Assembly: GCA_052324925.1 (NCBI GenBank)
Contig: JBQPRE010000003.1
Origin: Flavimobilis sp052324925
GTDB taxonomy: Bacteria > Actinomycetota > Actinomycetes > Actinomycetales > Cellulomonadaceae
Length of the DNA stretch: 64,000 nucleotides
Strand: one strand, 5' to 3'
Shown here: piece by piece, positions 36,276 through 43,623 of the stretch
Layout: the number at the start of each line of letters is the position of its first letter
Position numbering within the stretch: position 1 is the first letter of the stretch
Position numbers and translations under genes: made by a program
The notes under the pieces: model-generated
The model's input: the letters and a program-made list of their open reading frames with translations, nothing else
Told to the model about the DNA's origin: nothing
Database searches by the model: none

Positions 36276-37291
36276 GCGAGCTCCTTCGAGGGGACGGGTG
36301 CCGCGGTGCCAGAGCCCGCGAGCGTGAGATAGAGGACGGCCATGCGCACCGCGACACCGTTGGAGACCTGCTCGACGATGACGGAGCGGGCCGCGTCGGC
36401 GGCGTGCGCGGAGATCTCGAGCCCGCGGTTCATGGGACCGGGGTGCATGATGATCGCGTGCTCGGCCAGGCCCGTGAACCGGCGCTGGTCGAGACCGTAG
36501 AGACGCGCGTACTCGAGCGGGCTCGGGAAGTACCCGCCGCCCACCGCGTTCATGCGTTCGCGCTGGACGCGGAGCATCATCACGGCGTCGGGCTGGGTCT
36601 CGAGCGTCGCGTCGAGGTCATAGCTCACGTCGCACGGCCAGGCCTCGACGCCCACAGGCACGAGCGTCGGCGGCGCGACCAGGGTGACGTGCGCGCCGAG
36701 CGTCGTGAGCAGGCTGACGTTCGAGCGGGCGACGCGGGAGTGCAGGACGTCGCCGACGATCGCGACCTTGAGGCCGGCAAGGTCGCGGCCGACCCCGGCG
36801 TGCGCGTCGAAGCCCGCTCCCGAGCCCGCTGCCCCGCGGTCTGCGAGGTGACGGCGGATCGTGAAGGCGTCGAGCAGCGCCTGGGTGGGGTGCTGGTGCG
36901 TCCCGTCACCCGCGTTGACGACGGCGGCGTCGACCCACCCCGCGTGCGCGAGCAGATGCGGAGCGCCCGAGGAGTGGTGACGGACGACGATCCCGTCCGC
37001 GCCCATCGCCTGCAGGGTGAGCGCAGTGTCCTTGAGGGACTCGCCCTTGGAGACGCTCGAGCCCTTGGCCGAGAAGTTGATGACGTCGGCGCTCAGACGC
37101 TTGGCCGCGGTCTCGAACGAGATCCGCGTCCGGGTCGAGTCCTCGAAGAAGAGGTTGACGACGGTGCGCCCCCGCAGGGTCGGGAGCTTCTTGATCTCGC
37201 GGGACTGCGTCGCAGCCATCTCGGCGGCCGTGTCGAGCAGGTGGACCGCGTCGGCCAGCGTGAGGTCTGCGGTGTCGAGAAGGTGCCTCAT
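36272..37291 (-). CDS. pyrB: Aspartate carbamoyltransferase, catalytic subunit
   Basis: 339 residues. Carbamoyl-phosphate binding motifs FFEDSTRTRISFE and HHSSGAPHLLA are present, with DGTHQHPTQALLDAFTI and MHPGPMNRG later in the chain. No pyrI regulatory subunit is encoded nearby. It commits carbamoyl phosphate to pyrimidines. Start overlaps pyrR (ATGA). An insert of roughly 20 residues after the RRHLADRG stretch (Gly/Ala-rich) lengthens it relative to the usual 310. Confidence 0.96.
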   Translation of the reverse strand: MRHLLDTADLTLADAVHLLDTAAEMAATQSREIKKLPTLRGRTVVNLFFEDSTRTRISFETAAKRLSADVINFSAKGSSVSKGESLKDTALTLQAMGADGIVVRHHSSGAPHLLAHAGWVDAAVVNAGDGTHQHPTQALLDAFTIRRHLADRGAAGSGAGFDAHAGVGRDLAGLKVAIVGDVLHSRVARSNVSLLTTLGAHVTLVAPPTLVPVGVEAWPCDVSYDLDATLETQPDAVMMLRVQRERMNAVGGGYFPSPLEYARLYGLDQRRFTGLAEHAIIMHPGPMNRGLEISAHAADAARSVIVEQVSNGVAVRMAVLYLTLAGSGTAAPVPSKELA

Positions 37292-37866
37292 GCGCCGACC
37301 TCCCCTGCGGTGATCGTCACGGCGTCGACCCCATCGATCTCGTCGACGAGCACTGCGACGCGCTCGCTCAAGGACGTCGGCAGGTTCTTGCCGACGAAGT
37401 CGGGGCGGATCGGCAGCTCGCGGTGCCCACGGTCGACGAGCGTCGCCAACTGAACAGCACGCGGGCGACCCAAGTCCTTGATCGCGTCGAGTGCGGCACG
37501 GATCGTGCGGCCCGAGAAGAGGACGTCATCGACGAGGACGACGATCTTGTCGTCGATCCCACCCGCCGGGAGCGTCGTCGTCCCGATCGGCCGAGTCGGA
37601 TGCCGGTGCAGGTCGTCGCGATACATCGTGATGTCGAGCTCACCGACGAGCGATCCAGCGACGAGCGAGGGCTCGACCGAGGCGAGCCGTTGGGCCAGCC
37701 GGTGCGCGAGAGGAAGGCCTCGCGTCGGGATGCCCAGGAGGACGACGTCGTCGCCGCCCTTGTTCCGCTCAAGAATCTCGTGAGCGATCCGGGTCAGGGC
37801 CCGGCCGATCTCCGGGGCTCCAAGGACCGTGGTCCCCGAGCCGTCGGGCATGGGTGCGCCAAGCAC
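37288..37866 (-). CDS. pyrR: PyrR, pyr operon regulator / uracil phosphoribosyltransferase
   Basis: 192 residues from GTG, with AAGGAGG 7 bases upstream. The PRPP-binding loop VVLVDDVLFSGRTIRAAL and the LLGIPTRGLPLA segment mark a type I phosphoribosyltransferase of the PyrR family. In this family PyrR binds pyr mRNA when UMP is high. Here a PyrR-binding loop lies immediately before its own ribosome binding site, so it most likely represses translation of the whole operon. pyrB follows with a 4-base overlap. Confidence 0.95.
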   Translation of the reverse strand: MLGAPMPDGSGTTVLGAPEIGRALTRIAHEILERNKGGDDVVLLGIPTRGLPLAHRLAQRLASVEPSLVAGSLVGELDITMYRDDLHRHPTRPIGTTTLPAGGIDDKIVVLVDDVLFSGRTIRAALDAIKDLGRPRAVQLATLVDRGHRELPIRPDFVGKNLPTSLSERVAVLVDEIDGVDAVTITAGEVGA

Positions 37867-37880
37867 GTGGCGACCTCCTT

Positions 37881-37900
37881 CTCCGCCTCGCTGGACGGTC
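37881..37900 (-). promoter_or_regulatory. PyrR-binding RNA loop at the pyrR ribosome binding site
   Basis: The mRNA reads GACCGTCCAGCGAGGCGGAG, matching the PyrR-binding loop pattern (A)RUCCNGNGAGGY with a CCG/CGG closing stem. It ends directly before the AAGGAGG of pyrR. In mycobacteria such a site allows PyrR to block ribosome entry. No separate antiterminator or terminator is seen. Confidence 0.75.
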
Positions 37901-38004
37901 TGTTAAAGGAATGCCTGTCGAACGCCGACTCTACGCCCGCACGAAGTCGGCCCGCGGGATCGTCCACGGAGCGGAAGGCACGTCGCACGAGGCCTGCGTC
38001 CCGC

Positions 38005-38110
38005 TGCGCGGGGTGGTGCGGTGCGGGGTGGCGCTATGCGGGGTGGCGCTGCGCGGGGTGGCGCTATGCGGGTGGCGCTATGCAGGGTGAAGTTGCGCGG
38101 GGTGGCGCCG
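38005..38110. repeat. Short tandem repeat, about 7 units of 13-17 bases
   Basis: Imperfect units of TGCGGGGTGGCGCTA follow one another, several identical over 13-15 bases and others with one or two changes or a GC insertion. The array lies in the 274-base gap between nrdI and pyrR, about 140-245 bases before the pyrR start. No gene reads through it convincingly. Copy number could vary between strains. Confidence 0.75.
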
Positions 38111-38140
38111 TGCCGCCGCGTCGGGCGCAACGCTGGGTTC

Positions 38141-38563
38141 TCAGCGCTCGTGCGCGCGGTCGAGCGCAACCTCGAGCTCGTCGAGAATCTCGCGGGCCTC
38201 CGCAACGTCCCACTGCGTACCTTGCAGCTCAAACTCGTAGAGCACGGGCCGGCCAGAGATCTTCGCGATCGTGCGCGCGGCTGCCTGGTAGTGACTGCCG
38301 AAGTTCCGGTTGCCCGAGCCCATGATGCCGACGAGGCGGCGGCGCGTGAGCGGATCGCGCAGGAAGCGGCGAACCGGCTCCGGGATCGTGTCGTTGTCCG
38401 GGTTGCCGGTCTTGTAGGACGGGGTGATGAGCACCCACGGCCCGTCGGGCACGGATCGTCGGACCTCACGGTCGCCGAGGTCGCGCGCCGGGCGGCCCAG
38501 CCGCTCGGCGAACTGACGCACCATCCCCGACGAGCTGGACGTGTAATAGATGTCGATCATCAT
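38141..38563 (-). CDS. nrdI: NrdI-type flavodoxin (class Ib ribonucleotide reductase activator)
   Basis: 140 residues; ATG 38563 has GGAGGAGGG close upstream, and the longer frame runs into repeats. The FMN-binding start YYTSSSSGMVRQFAERLGR, the loop LITPSYKTGN, the stretch GIMGSGNRNFGSHY and the C-terminal LYEFELQGTQWDV are characteristic of NrdI. It supplies oxidant to form the manganese-tyrosyl radical cofactor of NrdF. Unusually, no nrdH, nrdE or nrdF is adjacent; it stands alone between a DUF559 gene and the pyr operon. Confidence 0.9.
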   Translation of the reverse strand: MMIDIYYTSSSSGMVRQFAERLGRPARDLGDREVRRSVPDGPWVLITPSYKTGNPDNDTIPEPVRRFLRDPLTRRRLVGIMGSGNRNFGSHYQAAARTIAKISGRPVLYEFELQGTQWDVAEAREILDELEVALDRAHER

Positions 38564-38602
38564 GCCCTCCTCCCCCACCCTCACCCTGGCGACGCGGAAC
38601 AC

Positions 38603-38622
38603 CCCGGGACAAAGGTCCCGGG
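38603..38622. terminator. Hairpin before nrdI
   Basis: CCCGGGAC and GTCCCGGG form a perfect 8-bp stem with a 4-base AAAG loop, 40 bases before the nrdI ATG. It may end transcripts arriving from the DUF559 gene. No T tract. Confidence 0.45.
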
Positions 38623-38691
38623 CCACCCCGACCCCACCCGATTCCCTGCGTCCACGCACCCCCACGGGGTGCGCAGGCGCAACCAACCCGG
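38620..38691. repeat. REP-like palindromic repeat, copy 1
   Basis: Contains GCACCCC-cac-GGGGTGC with an outer CCTGC/GCAGG pair, followed by GCGCAACCAACC; the left flank GGCCACCCCGACCC recurs in copy 3. The 369-base stretch 38564-38932 holds only this hairpin family and one terminator-like hairpin; no gene is supported there. Confidence 0.6.
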
Positions 38692-38760
38692 CTTGCTTCG
38701 CCTAGGTCCGTTCCCCGACGAAGGGGCTCACCAGACAACTGGGACGGCGCGACCCATGGG

Positions 38761-38816
38761 GCTCCGACTCCCTGCGTCCAGGCACCCCCACGGGGTGCCT
38801 GGAAGCAGCCAGCCGG
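38761..38816. repeat. REP-like palindromic repeat, copy 2
   Basis: Contains the perfect stem CCAGGCACCCC-cac-GGGGTGCCTGG preceded by CTCCCTGCGT, as in copy 1, and followed by CAGCCAGCCGG, a diverged form of the CAACCAACCCGG end. Confidence 0.6.
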
Positions 38817-38851
38817 ATTCGCGCGGGCCACCAGGCTCGCACACGCCCACC

Positions 38852-38922
38852 CGGGCCACCCCGACCCGTCCCGATTCCTTGCGACTACGCACCCCCGCTC
38901 GGTGCGCACGCGCAACCAACCA
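38852..38922. repeat. REP-like palindromic repeat, copy 3
   Basis: Shares the GGGCCACCCCGACCC left flank, CCGATTCC, the GCACCCCC core and the GCGCAACCAACC end with copy 1; the hairpin core is partly decayed (CGCTCGGTGC). It ends 10 bases before the DUF559 stop codon. Confidence 0.55.
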
Positions 38923-38932
38923 TGTTCGGGAG

Positions 38933-39844
38933 CTAGCGCCGGGCTGCACGAAGGCGCACCAGCTCCTTGCGCACCTGCCCGACGAAGCGAGCGGGACGAT
39001 TGACGAGGTCGTCCCACGTGAAGGTGAGGACGGTGCACCCGGCACCGACGAGTCGATTACGTCGACGGCTGTCGGCGACGATCGTGTGTTGATGCACCGC
39101 GACCCCATCGATCTCGATGACCAGGCGCACCTCCGCAAAGAACAGATCGACGACGCCGATGACGCCCTGCGCGTCGTCGATCCGGACGCCAGCTTCCCAC
39201 CCCGCGATGCCCGCATCGATGAGCAGGCCATGCGCCCGGCGCTCCGCCTCACTCACCGCACCCGTCGCACCCCACGCGAGAATCTCCTTGAGGCGGCGGT
39301 TGCCGTGACGACCTGGATGAGTCTCGACATCCTCGCGCAGCCCCTCAAGCGAGAGGCCGTTGCGCGTCGTCACCCACGCCCAGAGATTCTCCGAGTCTCG
39401 TCGCGGAAGTTCGGCGAGCGCTTGGACATAGGCACGTCTCGCGGAGACCACACTCCAGCTCGATGTCCGCAGCACCTCATCAGGCGGAACGTCAATGAAG
39501 CGTGGTCGCAGGCCGCGAAACGTGCGCGTCGTCGGGACGCCCCCTGCGACGTCAATGACCTTCGGGAGCGGAATGGGTGCGCCATGAAACGCGGCGGCGG
39601 CCGGGCCGACGACGATGCCGTGCGGCCACGTCAGGAGCGCAGCGCCCACAAGCATGGCCCCGTTGACCGGATCGTCGCGGTGCCGGTAGGCCGCGCCCGC
39701 GACATGGATCCACGTTCCGGACGCGACCCGGCGGCGGACCTGGCCCCGTGATGCGCCAGCGTCGGCCGCCTGGGCGCGGGTGAAAACGCGACCGGTCATC
39801 ACCGCGACTCGGGGAACCCACTGAAGATCATCTGAAGCGCGCAT
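38933..39844 (-). CDS. DUF559 (Vsr-fold) domain protein with AbiEi-like N-terminus
   Basis: About 303 residues from ATG 39844; a GTG 7 codons upstream is possible. The N-terminal third resembles the winged-helix region of AbiEi-type antitoxins (FTRAQAADAGASRGQVRRRV, then WIHVAGAAYR). The C-terminal 110 residues form a DUF559 domain with the Vsr/restriction-endonuclease pattern: VVDLFFAEVRLVIEIDG, then DSRRRNRLVGAGCTVLTFTW. Such proteins are widespread in actinobacteria, often near mobile DNA; activity is unproven. No toxin gene is adjacent. The gene is flanked on both sides by the palindromic repeats. Confidence 0.75.
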   Translation of the reverse strand: MRASDDLQWVPRVAVMTGRVFTRAQAADAGASRGQVRRRVASGTWIHVAGAAYRHRDDPVNGAMLVGAALLTWPHGIVVGPAAAAFHGAPIPLPKVIDVAGGVPTTRTFRGLRPRFIDVPPDEVLRTSSWSVVSARRAYVQALAELPRRDSENLWAWVTTRNGLSLEGLREDVETHPGRHGNRRLKEILAWGATGAVSEAERRAHGLLIDAGIAGWEAGVRIDDAQGVIGVVDLFFAEVRLVIEIDGVAVHQHTIVADSRRRNRLVGAGCTVLTFTWDDLVNRPARFVGQVRKELVRLRAARR

Positions 39845-39905
39845 TCCCGCATCGTCGCGAGACACGTCGCTGAGCGCGAGACGTCAGAGCAATCTGTGCA
39901 CAACC

Positions 39906-39965
39906 CCGCACGGGCTGGTTGCGCGTAGGCACCCCGCAGGGGTGCGTGGGCGCAACCAGGCCGGA
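39906..39965. repeat. REP-like palindromic repeat, copy 4
   Basis: CTGGTTGCGC / GCGCAACCAG (10 bp) encloses a 4x4 internal loop and GCACCCC-gca-GGGGTGC (7 bp). All 60 bases recur 140 bases away in copy 5. The 312-base gap between fadD and the DUF559 gene contains these two copies and GC-rich spacer only. Confidence 0.75.
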
Positions 39966-40045
39966 AGCGGAGCCGGGGCGCACGCTGCGCGGGCGAGGGC
40001 CGGGCGAGGGCCGCGCGAGCCGCGCCCGGGGCGCGCAGCGCGAGA

Positions 40046-40105
40046 CCGCACGGGCTGGTTGCGCGTAGGCACCCCGCAGGGGTGCGTGGGCGCAACCAGG
40101 CCGGA
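40046..40105. repeat. REP-like palindromic repeat, copy 5
   Basis: Identical over 60 bases to copy 4, in the same orientation, and similar for another 20 bases (GCCGGGGCGCA). It ends 52 bases after the fadD stop on the transcript side, so it may also act as an mRNA-end hairpin. Confidence 0.75.
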
Positions 40106-40156
40106 GGAGGCGCCGGGGCGCAAGCGGGCCGGACTGGAGTCTCGCCCGGACTCGGG

Positions 40157-41896
40157 CTACGGCTGCTTGCGGGCGAGGATATCGTCGCGGACCACGCGGC
40201 GCAGGACCTTGCCGATCTGCGACCTCGGCAGCTCCGTGACGATCTCGAGCTGCTTCGGCAGGGCGTAGCGCGCAAGCTTTTCCTCGCCCCACGCGCGCAC
40301 CTGCTCAAGGTCGATCGCGGACGCCACGTCGGTCGCGAGCACGATCGCCGCGACGACGCGCTCACCTAGGTCCCCTCCGGGAACACCCACGACCGCCACG
40401 TCCTCGATGCCCGGCATCTCACGCAGGCGGTCCTCCACCTGCGACGGGTACACCTTGAACCCGCCGGAGATGATCATCTCCTTCATGCGGTCGACGAGCT
40501 TGACGAAGCCGTCGGGCTGGACCACGACCACGTCGCCCGTGCGCACCCACGTGCGGCCGTCGATCTCGACGAGACTGTCGGCGGTCTCTTCAGGCCTGTT
40601 CCAGTAGCCCTGGAAGACCTGCGGGCCAGCGATGAGCAGCTCGCCGCGCTCACCTGCCGGCACGAGCACCGTGGGGTCTTCCTGGTCGGTCACGCGGATA
40701 TACGTCGAAGGGAAGGGCACGCCGAGCATCCCGGGCTGGCGCTCCTCGGAGCACGGGGAGCCCAGGGCGACCGGCGACGTCTCCGTCATGCCGTACCCCT
40801 CGATCGCATACCCGCCCGTCGCCGACTCCCAGGCCGCGGCCACGTCCGACGGCAGCGGCATGGCGCCGCAGATCGCGAACTGGAACGACGACAGGTCGAC
40901 GTCCGCGGCGGGAGCCGCCTTCGCGACACGGTCGAGCATGGGCGGCACCGCCGGAAGGACCGTGCCCGGCACACGCTTCTGCGCCGCAAGGAACTGCGCG
41001 ACGTCGAACTTCGGCATGAGGACGAGCGTCGCGCCGATCCGCAAGGCGTACGACAGGCAGAGGGTGAGACCAAAGGCGTGGAAGAACGGCAGGACGCCGT
41101 AGACCACGTCGTCGGCGATCCCGCGGGTCGGGCCGCCTTCGATGTCGCGGCCGAGCTGCGTCCACTCCTGCCCCTGGATCGCGTTGGTGACGAGGTTGCG
41201 GTGCGTGAGCATCGCGGCCTTCGGAACGCCCGTCGTCCCGCCCGTGTACTGCAGGAGCGCGAGGTCAGACGACTGGGGGCTCGGGTAGCTGGCGGGCACG
41301 GGCCGCGCGTCGGCGAGGAGTTCCTCCCAGCGCGGCGTTCCCGCCGGGACGTTGCCGCGCATCTGGCCGCGCAGCGCGCGGGCGGCCGCGACGGGCAGCT
41401 TGAGTGCGAGTCGCTTGGCGCCCGGCAGGTCTCGCGTGAGGTCGACCGCGACGACGGTCTCGACACCGGACGCGGCCTGGACCGAGAGGAGACGGGCGGC
41501 CGTGGGCTCCCAGGCGATCGCAACCTTGGCGCCCGCGTCAGCGATCTGGTGCGCGAGCTCGTCGCGCGTGTACGTCGGGTTGCACTCGACGACGACGCCG
41601 CCGACGCGCAGGACCGCGTAGAACGCGACGACGTGCGTCGGGCAGTTGGGCAGCGCGATCGCGACACGGTCCCCGGGCGCGACGCCGAGCCTCGTGAGAA
41701 TGCCCGCCGCCTGGGCGACCTCGGTCGCGAGCTGGCGGTACGTCGTGCGTCGTCCCAGGAAGTCGAGCGCGATGCGGTCCGGGAACGCGGCTGCGTTGCG
41801 CTCGATCACTGCGTGAAGTGGCTCGTCGGGCACCTCGACGTCAGCAGCGACGCCGGGTGCGTAAGAGGCGAGCCAGGGACGGTCGGCAAGATCCAT
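40157..41896 (-). CDS. fadD: Long-chain fatty acid-CoA ligase
   Basis: 579 residues of the AMP-forming adenylate family. The phosphate-binding loop YTGGTTGVPKAAMLTHRN, the PFFHAFGLT segment, the adenine motif IEGYGMTETSP, TWVRTGDVV and the hinge to the C-terminal domain SGGFKVYPSQVEDRL with the catalytic lysine in RSQIGKVLRR are all present. It activates fatty acids to acyl-CoA at the membrane. A perfect 9-bp operator dyad overlaps its likely -10, so expression is probably repressed by a TetR-type fatty-acid regulator; no such gene is adjacent. Confidence 0.92.
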   Translation of the reverse strand: MDLADRPWLASYAPGVAADVEVPDEPLHAVIERNAAAFPDRIALDFLGRRTTYRQLATEVAQAAGILTRLGVAPGDRVAIALPNCPTHVVAFYAVLRVGGVVVECNPTYTRDELAHQIADAGAKVAIAWEPTAARLLSVQAASGVETVVAVDLTRDLPGAKRLALKLPVAAARALRGQMRGNVPAGTPRWEELLADARPVPASYPSPQSSDLALLQYTGGTTGVPKAAMLTHRNLVTNAIQGQEWTQLGRDIEGGPTRGIADDVVYGVLPFFHAFGLTLCLSYALRIGATLVLMPKFDVAQFLAAQKRVPGTVLPAVPPMLDRVAKAAPAADVDLSSFQFAICGAMPLPSDVAAAWESATGGYAIEGYGMTETSPVALGSPCSEERQPGMLGVPFPSTYIRVTDQEDPTVLVPAGERGELLIAGPQVFQGYWNRPEETADSLVEIDGRTWVRTGDVVVVQPDGFVKLVDRMKEMIISGGFKVYPSQVEDRLREMPGIEDVAVVGVPGGDLGERVVAAIVLATDVASAIDLEQVRAWGEEKLARYALPKQLEIVTELPRSQIGKVLRRVVRDDILARKQP

Positions 41897-41906
41897 GCCT
41901 CAAGGC

Positions 41907-41928
41907 TAACCTACGCATCCGTAGGTTA
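41907..41928. promoter_or_regulatory. TetR-type operator overlapping the fadD promoter
   Basis: TAACCTACG-catc-CGTAGGTTA is a perfect 9-bp inverted repeat. Read toward fadD it contains TAGGTT, a plausible -10, ending 11 bases before the ATG. Size and symmetry fit a TetR-family repressor that blocks RNA polymerase directly. Confidence 0.65.
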
Positions 41929-41944
41929 CGGACGCGCGGGCGTG

Positions 41945-41981
41945 AAAAACGCGATCCCGCACCCCCGGCGAGGGGTGCGGG
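41945..41981 (-). terminator. Rho-independent terminator of aroQ/efp-nusB
   Basis: On the minus strand CCCGCACCCC pairs over 10 bp with GGGGTGCGGG across a 6-base loop, followed by ATCGCGTTTTT, a true T tract. It lies 23 bases after the nusB stop. Confidence 0.85.
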
Positions 41982-42004
41982 ACCGCGTCCGGACCACAGT
42001 GACC

Positions 42005-42421
42005 TCAGCGCCCGAGGGTCGCCTTGAGGTCCATGATGCGCGCGAGCAGACCGTTGACGAACCCCGGCGATTCGTCGGTCGACAGGCCCGAGGCAAGCTC
42101 GACGGCCTCGTCGATCGCGACGGCATCGGGCACGTCGTCGTTGTAGACGATCTCCCACGTCGCAAGTCGCAGGATCGCGCGGTCGACCGCAGGCATGCGG
42201 TCGAGCGTCCAGCCGTTCGAGTACGTCTCGAGGACCTCATCGATGCGAGCCGCGTTCGCGTCGTACCCCTCGACGAGCTCGCACGCATACTGCGGCAGCG
42301 CCGCTTCCGTCCCGGGGGACGTGATGCGATCGGCAAGCATCGTCAGGGGTGCGACATCGCGCTGCTCGGCCTCGAAGAGGACGTCGACGGCCCGCTTGCG
42401 GGCCTTGCTCCGGGCTGCCAC
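42005..42421 (-). CDS. nusB: Transcription antitermination factor NusB
   Basis: 138 residues, all helical. The N-terminal RSKARKRAVDVLFEAEQRD, the middle TLDRMPAVDRAILRLATWEI and the end VNGLLARIMD are diagnostic for NusB. It joins NusE on the boxA RNA of rRNA operons. It starts one base after the efp stop, and a T-tract terminator follows. The efp-nusB pair is conserved in actinobacteria. Confidence 0.95.
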   Translation of the reverse strand: MAARSKARKRAVDVLFEAEQRDVAPLTMLADRITSPGTEAALPQYACELVEGYDANAARIDEVLETYSNGWTLDRMPAVDRAILRLATWEIVYNDDVPDAVAIDEAVELASGLSTDESPGFVNGLLARIMDLKATLGR

Positions 42422-42422
42422 G

Positions 42423-42986
42423 TCAGTCGGTCACACGGCCCAGGTAGGACCCGTCACGCGTGTCGACCTTGACCTTGGTGCCCTGCTCGAGGAACAGCGG
42501 AACCTGGATCTCGGCGCCCGTCTCGAGCGTCGCGGGCTTCGTGCCACCCGTCGAGCGGTCACCCTGCAGGCCCGGCTCGGTGTACGTGATCTCGAGCACG
42601 ACGGAGGCGGGAAGCTCGATGTACAGCGGAGTGCCGTCGTTCTGCGCGACGAGGACCGACTGGTTCTCCAGCATGTAGTTGACAGCGTCACCGACGACGG
42701 TGGCCGACACGGGCACCTGGTCATAGGTGTCGGTGTCCATGAAGATGAAGTCGTCGCCGTCCTTGTACAGGTACTGGTAGTTGCGCTTGTCGACGTTCGC
42801 GGTCTCGATCTTGAGGCCAGCATTGAAGGTCTTGTCGACGGTCTTGCCCGTGACGACGTTCTTGATCTTCGTGCGGACGAACGCGCCGCCCTTGCCAGGC
42901 TTGACGTGCTGGAACTCGATGACGGTCCAGAGCTGGCCGTCGATTCGGAGCACGGTGCCGTTCTTGATGTCGTTCGTGGTCGCCAC
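42423..42986 (-). CDS. efp: Translation elongation factor P
   Basis: 187 residues, three beta-barrel domains. ATTNDIKNGTVLRIDGQLW starts the family pattern; the exposed loop is KPGKGGAFVRTK with the lysine that is modified in some species, and the C-terminal domain ends in TRDGSYLGRV. It relieves stalling at proline runs, relevant here because several neighbours have proline-rich stretches. No modification enzymes are in the window. A TATACT -10 lies about 115 bases upstream. Confidence 0.96.
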   Translation of the reverse strand: MATTNDIKNGTVLRIDGQLWTVIEFQHVKPGKGGAFVRTKIKNVVTGKTVDKTFNAGLKIETANVDKRNYQYLYKDGDDFIFMDTDTYDQVPVSATVVGDAVNYMLENQSVLVAQNDGTPLYIELPASVVLEITYTEPGLQGDRSTGGTKPATLETGAEIQVPLFLEQGTKVKVDTRDGSYLGRVTD

Positions 42987-43100
42987 GGTTCAACTTCCTC
43001 TTGGGGGCCTCAAGTGTCGGTGTGCGGGCGGCCGGTGCGCCCCGAAGGGCGTTGGCCGAGACGGAGCCGCCGCAGGGGCGGCAGCCGCCGCAACTGGTCG

Positions 43101-43106
43101 AGTATA
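43101..43106 (-). promoter_or_regulatory. -10 box for efp-nusB
   Basis: TATACT on the minus strand is an excellent -10 within the 187-base gap between aroQ and efp, giving a leader of about 105 bases. No TTG-type -35 is seen 16-18 bases before it. Confidence 0.45.
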
Positions 43107-43173
43107 CCGATCCGGCCCGCACGTCGCTGCCGAGGGCGCGGGTGGTGTGCGCCACCACGCGCGGTGCCGGGTG

Positions 43174-43611
43174 TCAGTCCGCGGCGAGCGCCGAGATCGC
43201 GAGCCGGTAGGAGTCGAGGCCGAAGCCCGCGATCGTCCCCGTCGCGACGGGGCCGATGACCGACAGGTGCCGGAAGGCCTCGCGCGCGTAGGGGTTGGAG
43301 ATGTGCACCTCGATGAGCCGCAGCCCGACGTCGGTCACCTGCGCCGCAGCGTCACGCATCGCATACGAGTAGTGGGTGAACGCCGCGGGGTTGATGACGA
43401 CGTCCGAGCGGGTGTCGACGGCCTCGTGGAGCCAGGCGACGATCTGCGACTCGTCATCGGTCTGACGGACGTCGGCCTCACGACCGTGCGCGGCGGCCCA
43501 GCGTTCGCACGCGGCCCGCAGGTCGTCGAGCGTCGCGTGACCGTAGACCTCGGGCTCACGCACGCCGAGGCGACCGAGGTTGGGACCGTTGAGGACCAGG
43601 ACGCGCGTCAT
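43174..43611 (-). CDS. aroQ: 3-dehydroquinate dehydratase, type II
   Basis: 145 residues from ATG 43611; the long frame upstream is an antisense artefact. Type II signatures are clear: LVLNGPNLGRLGVREPEVYG with the catalytic tyrosine, VVINPAAFTHYSYAMRDA, and EVHISNPYAREAFRH with the catalytic histidine. It makes dehydroshikimate, directly after AroB in the pathway. A TACGCT -10 ends 6 bases before the ATG and there is no ribosome binding site, so the mRNA may be leaderless. Confidence 0.95.
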   Translation of the reverse strand: MTRVLVLNGPNLGRLGVREPEVYGHATLDDLRAACERWAAAHGREADVRQTDDESQIVAWLHEAVDTRSDVVINPAAFTHYSYAMRDAAAQVTDVGLRLIEVHISNPYAREAFRHLSVIGPVATGTIAGFGLDSYRLAISALAAD

Positions 43612-43617
43612 GCGGCG

Positions 43618-43623
43618 AGCGTA
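43618..43623 (-). promoter_or_regulatory. -10 box for leaderless aroQ transcript
   Basis: TACGCT on the minus strand, 6 bases before the aroQ ATG. The region to the left-facing lipoprotein gene is 240 bases and holds no other recognised site. Confidence 0.4.

Noticed and set aside
38021..39751. 576-codon plus-strand frame across the tandem repeat, nrdI and DUF559
   Set aside because: Antisense to two supported genes and starting within the repeat array; no recognisable domain.
38620..40105. Possible CRISPR array
   Set aside because: Only two repeats are identical, spacing is 140 bp, each is a large hairpin, and no cas genes are near; these are REP-like palindromes.
39884..40268. Short open frames across the palindromic repeats (peptides such as APTHPCGVPTRNQPVR)
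   Set aside because: They exist because the repeat has no stop codons in several frames; no start signals and no similarity to a family.
40157..41896. fadD as part of an operon with the DUF559 gene
   Set aside because: 312 bases with two large hairpins separate them, so a common functional transcript is unlikely.
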